DNA of 19,057 bases from an uncultured Clostridia bacterium (GTDB taxonomy: Bacteria > Bacillota > Clostridia > Christensenellales > Aristaeellaceae), in assembly GCA_946626395.1 (NCBI GenBank), contig CAMOUF010000084.1, forward strand, positions 1 to 19,057. The letters run 5' to 3'. The notes below the pieces were generated by a model. The model had not been told where the DNA came from. It was given only the letters and a program-made list of their open reading frames with translations, and searched no databases. This document shows positions 13,883 through 19,057 of the stretch, piece after piece (position 1 is the first letter of the stretch; each line of letters starts with the position of its first letter). Both the position numbers and the translations under genes were made by a program.

Positions 13883-14569
13883 ATGGAAGAAAACGCGATC
13901 TTGACCAGGCTGCTTGCCCTGCAGGAAAAGCCCTACGGGGAATTGCAAAAGAAGCTGCTGCCCACGGTGGCCCCAGACAGCATCCTGGGCATACGGACCC
14001 CGGCCCTGCGGGCGCTGGCGAAGGAAATGAAGGGAACCAGGGAAGCAGCGGATTTTCTTTCCGCTCTCCCCCATCGTTATTTTGACGAAAACCAGCTTCA
14101 CGCCTTTCTGCTGGCGGAAGAAAAGGATTTTGACAGGTGCCTTACGGGGGTAAACGCCTTTCTGCCATACGTGGACAATTGGGCCACCTGCGACCAGTTA
14201 TCCCCCAAAGTGTTCAAAAAGCAAAAAGCAAAACTGCTGCCCGCCATAGAAACCTGGCTTCACAGTGAGCATCCGTATATCATCCGTTTTGGCCTGGGGA
14301 TGCTGATGCAGCATTTTCTGGACGACGCTTTTGAACCAATTTATCTGGAGAAGGCGGCCGCTGTCCGGTCGGAAGAATACTACGTGAACATGATGGTGGC
14401 CTGGTATTTTGCCACCGCCCTGGCCAAGCAGTTTGACGCCACCCTCCCCTATCTTCGGGATCGCCGCCTGTCTCCCTGGGCACACAATAAAACCATCCAG
14501 AAAGCAGTGGAGAGTTATCGGATTTCCCAGGAGCAGAAGGAACTGCTCAAACAATTCAGAGTGAAATAA
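13883..14569 (+). CDS. AlkD-like DNA alkylation repair protein (HEAT-repeat glycosylase family)
   Basis: The 228-residue all-helical protein fits the DNA alkylation repair family (AlkC/AlkD, HEAT-like repeats). Its features are the early G-I-R-T-P-A-L-R-A-L-A-K segment (36-47), the central V-D-N-W-A-T-C-D motif (97-104) with the Trp and Asp that line the lesion pocket in AlkD relatives, and the N-M-M-V-A-W-Y-F-A-T segment typical of this subgroup. Members remove bulky cationic alkylated bases such as N3- and N7-alkylpurines; substrate range here is inference. The ATG at 13883 has GGAG six bases upstream and is preferred over in-frame starts at 13871 and 13808. It lies 28 bases after the ABC-F gene and 23 bases before the response regulator gene, consistent with a shared transcript. 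Confidence 0.85.
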   Translation: MEENAILTRLLALQEKPYGELQKKLLPTVAPDSILGIRTPALRALAKEMKGTREAADFLSALPHRYFDENQLHAFLLAEEKDFDRCLTGVNAFLPYVDNWATCDQLSPKVFKKQKAKLLPAIETWLHSEHPYIIRFGLGMLMQHFLDDAFEPIYLEKAAAVRSEEYYVNMMVAWYFATALAKQFDATLPYLRDRRLSPWAHNKTIQKAVESYRISQEQKELLKQFRVK

Positions 14570-14592
14570 CCCCATCAAAGGAGGCGCCCCCT

Positions 14593-15273
14593 ATGCGCGT
14601 ATTATTGGTAGAAGATGAAAAGGGCATTTCCTCCGCCATTTGCCAGGTGCTGAAAAAAGAAAACTTTACCGTGGACCCGGTATATACCGGCACGGACGGC
14701 CTGGACTATGCCCTGGACGGGATTTACGACGCCATCATCCTGGACGTGATGCTGCCCGGCATGGACGGGTTTCAGGTGCTGCGCAGGCTGCGGGAAAAGG
14801 GGATCAAGGCCCCTGTGTGCATGCTCACCGCCCGTTCCGGCCTGGAGGACCGGGTGCGGGGACTGGAAAGCGGCGCGGATTATTACCTGCCCAAGCCTTT
14901 CCAGATGGCGGAGCTGACCGCCTGTCTCCGGGCCATCACCCGGCGGCGGGAGGATGCGCCGGTCATGGAATTGTGCTTTGGCGATTTGCAGTTAAACCAG
15001 CAGGAAGCCAAGCTGATCAACAAAGAAACCGGCGAATCGGTAAAGCTGGGGGCCAAGGAATATCAGATCATGGAAATGTTCCTGCGCAACCCCAAGCAGA
15101 TCCTGCCCAAGGAAACGATTTTCGACCGGGTGTGGGGCTATGAAAGCGAAGCGGATTACAGCAATCTGGAGGTGTATATGTCCTTCCTGCGCAAGAAGCT
15201 GACCTTCGTGGGCTCCAAAGTGAAAATCAAAGCCAGCCGGGGCATCGGCTATGCATTGGAGGAGGAAGCATGA
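14593..15273 (+). CDS. OmpR/PhoB-type response regulator
   Basis: The 226-residue protein has a receiver domain (about 1-117) with the acidic pocket E-D-E (7-9), the phosphorylation site Asp51 in IILDVMLPGMDGF, Thr79 and Lys101 in L-P-K-P-F. A winged-helix DNA-binding domain (about 125-224) includes L-G-A-K-E-Y-Q-I-M-E-M-F-L, then the recognition helix region E-V-Y-M-S-F-L-R-K-K-L and the wing R-G-I-G-Y-A-L. It is a transcription factor controlled by the kinase encoded next, whose ATG overlaps its TGA (ATGA). AAAGGAGG precedes the start. The closest named analogue in layout may be CiaR/CiaH, but the regulon is unknown. Confidence 0.93.
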   Translation: MRVLLVEDEKGISSAICQVLKKENFTVDPVYTGTDGLDYALDGIYDAIILDVMLPGMDGFQVLRRLREKGIKAPVCMLTARSGLEDRVRGLESGADYYLPKPFQMAELTACLRAITRRREDAPVMELCFGDLQLNQQEAKLINKETGESVKLGAKEYQIMEMFLRNPKQILPKETIFDRVWGYESEADYSNLEVYMSFLRKKLTFVGSKVKIKASRGIGYALEEEA

Positions 15274-16628
15274 TCCGCAGGCTGACCCGCCGCATGATCC
15301 TGCTGGTGCTGGCCGGGCTGCTGCTGGCCTCCGCCGGGGTGGTGCTGGCCATCAATTGGATGAACTGGCACGCCCTGGAGCAGCAGGCGGAACAGGTGCT
15401 GACCATGCTGGCGGAAAACAACGGCCAGCGCCCCGCCATGATGAACCGGGAAGGGTTAAACGGCTATCGAAACAATGAAACGCCGCCGGTTCCCCCTGAG
15501 GGTACCCAGCCCCCGGAGGGAGGGCGCAGCTTTTCGGAAGATAATCCGCCCCCCTGGCTGGAAAACCAGACCTTCTTTGGCCGCGGCAGAGAGCGGATGA
15601 ACAGCAGCGCGGCGCTGACCAACGCTGCCAGCCTGTCCAATTTTTATACCATCATTCTGGATCAGGATGGGGAAATCATTTCCTGGAAAAGCGACCGGAC
15701 TGATCTGTATACCGATGAACAAATGGAGCAGATGGCCGCGTCCGTGTTAGCCGCCGGAAAAGAATCCGGCCTGATCGGCACCCAGTTTTACCGGCTCACG
15801 GAATTGGAGGACGGGTGCAGGATGCTGATTGCCGTGGACAGCCGCCTGGAAATCCAGAGCGCCCAGAACGTGACCCGGGTGACGGCCCTGGTGGCGCTGG
15901 CTGAGGACGTGCTGCTAAGCCTGGCCGCCATCCTGCTGATCCGGCTGCTGATCCGCCCGGTGGACGAGGCCATGGAAAAGCAAAAACAGTTCGTATGGGA
16001 CGCCAGCCATGAGCTGAAAACGCCCCTGGCGGTGATCAACGCCAACGCGGAGGCCCTGGCCGGAGAAGCGGGCGACAGCAAGTCCCTCCAGTATATCCGC
16101 TCGGAGGTTCAGCGCACCGACCATTTGATTCAAAACCTGCTGACCCTGGCCCGGATGGAAAAGGGCACCGTGCAGGCAAAGCCCCAGCGCTTTGATTTGA
16201 GCCGGGCGCTATTGCAGGTGGCGCTGCCCTTTGAAAGCTCCATGTTTGAAACCGGCAAGGAAATGACCCTGAATATCCCGGACGGCGTGACGGTGGTGGG
16301 CGACGAGGAAATGATCAAGCAGCTGATGGTGATTTTGCTGAGCAACGCAGAAAAGTATTCCGACGACAAAGGAAAAATCACCGTATTCCTGGAAGGAAAG
16401 GGCGACAAACGGATCATCCGGGTGCACAACACCGGCCCCGCCATTCCCCCCGAAGCCCAGGCCCGGGTGTTCGACCGGTTCTATCGGGTGGATTCCTCCC
16501 ATAACCGGGAGATCGAAGGCAACGGCCTGGGCCTGGCCATCGCCCAAAGCATCGTGGAAGCTCATAAAGGAAAGATCACCGTCCACAGTGCCGAGGGCGA
16601 AGGAACCACCTTCACGGTGACCCTGTAA
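15270..16628 (+). CDS. Membrane sensor histidine kinase, CiaH-like layout
   Basis: The 452-residue protein has a first membrane helix at about 9-30, an extracellular sensor region (about 31-200) with a proline-rich stretch (72-96), and a second helix at about 204-226. The dimerisation/phosphoacceptor domain follows almost at once, with only the short LLIRPVDEAMEKQKQ link and no room for a full HAMP domain. His247 in FVWDASHELKTPL is the phosphorylation site. The ATPase domain has the N box Asn359 (LLSNAEKYSD), the G1-type NTGPAIP (387-393), FDRFYRVD (401-408) and the G2 NGLGLA (418-423). All catalytic motifs are intact. The ligand is unknown. It is translationally coupled to the response regulator by a four-base overlap. 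Confidence 0.92.
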   Translation: MIRRLTRRMILLVLAGLLLASAGVVLAINWMNWHALEQQAEQVLTMLAENNGQRPAMMNREGLNGYRNNETPPVPPEGTQPPEGGRSFSEDNPPPWLENQTFFGRGRERMNSSAALTNAASLSNFYTIILDQDGEIISWKSDRTDLYTDEQMEQMAASVLAAGKESGLIGTQFYRLTELEDGCRMLIAVDSRLEIQSAQNVTRVTALVALAEDVLLSLAAILLIRLLIRPVDEAMEKQKQFVWDASHELKTPLAVINANAEALAGEAGDSKSLQYIRSEVQRTDHLIQNLLTLARMEKGTVQAKPQRFDLSRALLQVALPFESSMFETGKEMTLNIPDGVTVVGDEEMIKQLMVILLSNAEKYSDDKGKITVFLEGKGDKRIIRVHNTGPAIPPEAQARVFDRFYRVDSSHNREIEGNGLGLAIAQSIVEAHKGKITVHSAEGEGTTFTVTL

Positions 16629-16721
16629 AAATGGCGGGAGAACGGGGCCGCTCCCTGTCCCGTCCCGTCTGCAAAGCGATCATCCTTCGTATTTATTTCA
16701 CATCGTTTTCCCATTTCTGAA

Positions 16722-16750
16722 TTGCCAAAGGAAGAAAGAAATGGTATACT
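16722..16750 (+). promoter_or_regulatory. SigA-type promoter of the sugar operon
   Basis: The -35 is TTGCCA (16722-16727) and the -10 is TATACT (16745-16750), with a 17-base spacer and TG at 16742-16743 (extended -10). Transcription would begin near 16757, which rules out the in-frame ATG at 16756 as the start of the kinase gene. I saw no convincing operator palindrome or cre site nearby. Confidence 0.78.
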
Positions 16751-16788
16751 GATTGATGGATAAAAAGAAATTGAAACGGGGCGATGCC

Positions 16789-18063
16789 ATGAAACACTAT
16801 CTTGCCATTGACATCGGCGCTTCCTCCGGCCGCCACATCGTGGGCTGGAAGGAAGAGGGAAACATCAAAACCCAGGAAGTATACCGCTTTCCCAACGGCG
16901 TGGAAGAGGAAAACGGCCATCTGATTTGGAATATTGACGCCCTGCTTTCCCATGTGAAAAAGGGCGTTGACGAAGCGCTGAAGACGTTTCCACAAATCGA
17001 AAGCCTGTCCATCGACACCTGGGGCGTGGACTATGTGCTCATGCAGGGCGACAAGGAAGTGCTGCCCTGCTACGCTTACCGGGACGGCAGGACGGAAGCG
17101 GTCATTGAAAAAGTCCATGAAAAAATGCCCTTCCAGGAATTGTACCGCCGCACGGGCATTCAATTCCAGCCCTTCAATACCATCTATCAATTGTACGCGG
17201 ACAAGCTGGCGGGCAGGCTGGAAGGGGTCACGGACTTTTTGCTCATGCCGGAATACCTGCTCTATAAGCTCTGCGGCGTGAAGGCCCACGAATACACCAA
17301 CGCCACTACCGGCGGCATGGTCAGCGCGGAAACCGGCGAATTTGACCCGGAGATCGTGAGCGCTCTGGGATTGCCTCAAAACCTGTTTGGCTCCCTCTGC
17401 CAGCCGGGGGCGTATCTGGGCGAATACAAGGGAATCAAATGCCTTCTCTGCGCCACCCATGACACCGGCAGCGCCGTGGAGGGCATTCCCATGGAGGGCA
17501 ACGAGCTGTATATTTCTTCCGGCACCTGGAGCCTGCTGGGCGTGAAGGTGCCCAAGCCCATCACCGACGCAGGAAGCCTTGCCGCCAATTATTCCAACGA
17601 GGGCGGCGTGGGCTACACCCGGTATCAGAAAAACATCATGGGCATGTGGCTGGTGAACCGGCTGCGGGACGAAGTATGCCCCGGCAAGCCCTGGAACGAA
17701 ATCACCGCCGAGGCGGAGGAAAAGCATTTCGACCACACCGTGGACGCCAATGACCCCATCTTCCTGGCCCCGGAAAGCATGAAGGCAGCCTTTGACGCAA
17801 AGCTGCCCCATCCCCCCAAGTGCGCAATGGGGTATTTCCGCTGCGCCTACCGTTCCCTGGCCCTTTCCTACAAGCAAGCCATCGAGGAAATTGAGCGCAA
17901 CACCGGCAAAACCTATCAAAAGCTGTACATCGTGGGCGGCGGAGCCAAGAACGCGTTCCTCAACCGCCTCACGGAGGAGGCCACCGGCAAGCAGGTCATC
18001 GCCCTGCCCATCGAGGCCACCGCCATCGGCAACCTGCGCATCCAAATGAACGCCAATCCATAA
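16789..18063 (+). CDS. rhaB: Rhamnulokinase (FGGY family), short C-terminus
   Basis: By family, RhaB phosphorylates L-rhamnulose at O1 with ATP. The 424-residue protein shows the FGGY/RhaB marks: AIDIGASSGR (6-15), the N-G-H-L-I-W-N-I-D-A-L segment (42-52), DTWGVDYVL (76-84), the probable catalytic base Asp225 in ATHDTGSAV, the phosphate-binding SSGTWSLLG (243-251), the adenosine-binding IVGGGAKN (381-388) and EATAIGN (409-415). It ends nine residues after that last motif, whereas most RhaB proteins continue for about 30-50 residues with a terminal helical segment. The stop lies 16 bases before the next start with a strong ribosome binding site between, so I see no frameshift. The ATG at 16789 has GGGG seven bases upstream and agrees with the promoter position. 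Confidence 0.88.
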   Translation: MKHYLAIDIGASSGRHIVGWKEEGNIKTQEVYRFPNGVEEENGHLIWNIDALLSHVKKGVDEALKTFPQIESLSIDTWGVDYVLMQGDKEVLPCYAYRDGRTEAVIEKVHEKMPFQELYRRTGIQFQPFNTIYQLYADKLAGRLEGVTDFLLMPEYLLYKLCGVKAHEYTNATTGGMVSAETGEFDPEIVSALGLPQNLFGSLCQPGAYLGEYKGIKCLLCATHDTGSAVEGIPMEGNELYISSGTWSLLGVKVPKPITDAGSLAANYSNEGGVGYTRYQKNIMGMWLVNRLRDEVCPGKPWNEITAEAEEKHFDHTVDANDPIFLAPESMKAAFDAKLPHPPKCAMGYFRCAYRSLALSYKQAIEEIERNTGKTYQKLYIVGGGAKNAFLNRLTEEATGKQVIALPIEATAIGNLRIQMNANP

Positions 18064-18079
18064 GGAGGAGGAAAGAAGC

Positions 18080-19057
18080 ATGTTAGTTGAAACCAAAGCC
18101 CGGGTGGGCGTGTTCGCCATCGCGCTGGGCGCGTATCTGCCCCAGTTCCCCGAATTGGTGCCGGAGTTCCAAGGCCAGTATCAGGAATTCAAAAAGCTGA
18201 TTCCTGAATCTGTGGAGCTCATCGACGGCGGCATCGTGACCACCAAGGAGCAGTCCATGGCCGCGGGCGACAAGTTCCGGGCCGCCGACGTGGATCTGGT
18301 GATCCTGCAATTGCTCACCTATGCCACTTCCTATAACATGCTCCCCGCCGTGCGGGATCTGGACGTGCCCGTGGTGCTGGTGAACGTGCAGAAGATGAAG
18401 GCCCCGGACTACGCCACCACCGACACCCCCACCTGGCTGGGCACCCTGTACGCCTGCGGCGCCGTGGGCGAAATGGTAGCCGACCTGGAGCGGGCAGGCA
18501 AGCGCCACGCGGTCATCACCGGCGTGGTGGAGGGCGGAGACCCTCAGGTGGAAGCGGAAATCATCGACTGGTGCAAGGCCGCCCAGGTTCGCCGCCGTTT
18601 CCGCAACCCCAACATCGCCCAGATCGGCCGGCCCTATCCCGGCATGATGGATCTCTACATCGACGAAACCAATCTGTACCACCGCATGTGGCTGTACACC
18701 AAGCAGTTTGACTGGGAAAAGATGTGGGCCATCGCCGACAACATTACCGATGAGGACGCTATCCGCGCCAAGGCTCAGGACATCCTGGACACCTTCGACA
18801 TCGAGGGCGGCGGCACGATCGAAAAAGTGTGGGACATGGCGAAATACGTGGTGGCCTTTGAGCAGTGGTGCAAGGACGAGCAATTGGGCTTCGTGGCCTC
18901 CCACTATGACGGCTACGCTCAGGGCATCGCGGGCAAGCTGGACAGCATGCTGATCCCCGCCTTCTCCATGCTCATCAAGCAGGGCACCGCCTGCGCCGTG
19001 GAGGGCGATATCAAGGTGGCCATGGCCATGGGCATCCTCAAGGTGATCGCGGGCACG
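18080..19057 (+). CDS. L-fucose/L-arabinose isomerase family protein, N-terminal 326 residues
   Basis: The reading frame is open from the ATG to the window end (326 codons), with GGAGGAGG just upstream. Segments such as A-A-D-V-D-L-V-I-L-Q-L-L-T-Y-A-T (69-83), V-P-V-V-L-V-N-V-Q (97-104) and the G-T-A-C-A-V-E-G-D-I-K-V-A-M-A (302-316) segment, in which Glu308 probably matches a metal-binding Glu of AraA/FucI, place it in the arabinose/fucose isomerase fold superfamily. These Mn2+ enzymes convert an aldose to a ketose. It follows the rhamnulokinase by 16 bases and probably supplies its substrate, so the true substrate may be L-rhamnose or another 6-deoxy sugar. The classical RhaA is a different TIM-barrel family. 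The exact substrate cannot be read from sequence, and the C-terminal metal-ligand region is outside the window. Confidence 0.8.
   Translation, partial: MLVETKARVGVFAIALGAYLPQFPELVPEFQGQYQEFKKLIPESVELIDGGIVTTKEQSMAAGDKFRAADVDLVILQLLTYATSYNMLPAVRDLDVPVVLVNVQKMKAPDYATTDTPTWLGTLYACGAVGEMVADLERAGKRHAVITGVVEGGDPQVEAEIIDWCKAAQVRRRFRNPNIAQIGRPYPGMMDLYIDETNLYHRMWLYTKQFDWEKMWAIADNITDEDAIRAKAQDILDTFDIEGGGTIEKVWDMAKYVVAFEQWCKDEQLGFVASHYDGYAQGIAGKLDSMLIPAFSMLIKQGTACAVEGDIKVAMAMGILKVIAGT

Noticed and set aside
16642..16668. GC-rich ACGGG/CCCGT repeats after the kinase gene as a terminator
   Set aside because: The possible stems are only five base pairs, compete with one another, and lack a T-run.
16751..16800. 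A catabolite repression (cre) site near the start of the sugar operon
   Set aside because: The AACG-like core present does not match the cre consensus at enough positions on either side.
16693..18120. A 475-codon open frame on the minus strand opposite the rhamnulokinase gene
   Set aside because: It is antisense to a gene with clear FGGY motifs, has low-complexity His/Gly/Val-rich composition and shows no family resemblance; in GC-rich DNA with strong codon bias such shadow frames are expected.

Overview
The window reads as chromosomal DNA of a GC-rich Firmicute, most likely an uncultured Clostridia (gut-type, Oscillospirales or Christensenellales-like). The grounds are an Asp23/Gls24-AmaP-DUF2273 module directly upstream of nusB, the clostridial order nusB - TsaD-like paralogue - folD - xseA - xseB - ispA - DUF212, strong AGGAGG ribosome binding sites, and near-consensus SigA-type promoters with extended -10 elements. 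The placement is inference from gene content. I see no phage, insertion sequence, CRISPR array, tRNA or rRNA. No gap between genes exceeds about 170 bases; the largest are 116-276, 11403-11570 and 16629-16788.

Layout. Positions 2-115 hold the last 37 codons of an archaeal-type aspartyl-tRNA synthetase. A clear promoter (219-247) then starts a long plus-strand run to 10111: Asp23, AmaP, DUF2273 protein, NusB, TsaD/Kae1-like paralogue, FolD, XseA, XseB, IspA, DUF212 membrane protein, DUF6106-like membrane protein, NifS-type cysteine desulfurase and ThiI. Many junctions overlap or are separated only by a Shine-Dalgarno sequence. The run ends in a strong hairpin terminator (10122-10175). Two minus-strand genes follow, a secreted SH3-domain protein and a flavodoxin-like FMN reductase. 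The reductase reading frame is broken by a single in-frame TAG. Next on the plus strand are secG, with its own promoter and terminator, then a possible operon of an ABC-F ATPase, an AlkD-like DNA glycosylase, an OmpR-type response regulator and a histidine kinase. Last is a sugar operon with its own promoter: rhamnulokinase followed by an L-fucose/L-arabinose isomerase-family enzyme that runs off the end.

How they work together. The first operon combines an envelope-associated module (Asp23, its membrane anchor AmaP, DUF2273) with housekeeping functions: rRNA antitermination (NusB), one-carbon metabolism (FolD), DNA repair (exonuclease VII) and isoprenoid precursor synthesis (IspA). Its distal NifS-ThiI pair is the expected sulfur donor and sulfurtransferase for 4-thiouridine in tRNA. 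The sugar operon would isomerise a deoxy sugar to a ketose and phosphorylate it.

Most of the window is ordinary, vertically inherited clostridial chromosome; I do not see an evident new defence or mobile system. The items most worth a second look are the amber codon inside an otherwise intact reductase gene (with no TAG used as a stop by any of the 21 other genes whose stop codon is visible), the uncharacterised TsaD paralogue with a changed N-terminal motif, the ABC-F/AlkD/two-component cluster, and the short rhamnulokinase coupled to a fucose/arabinose-type isomerase.
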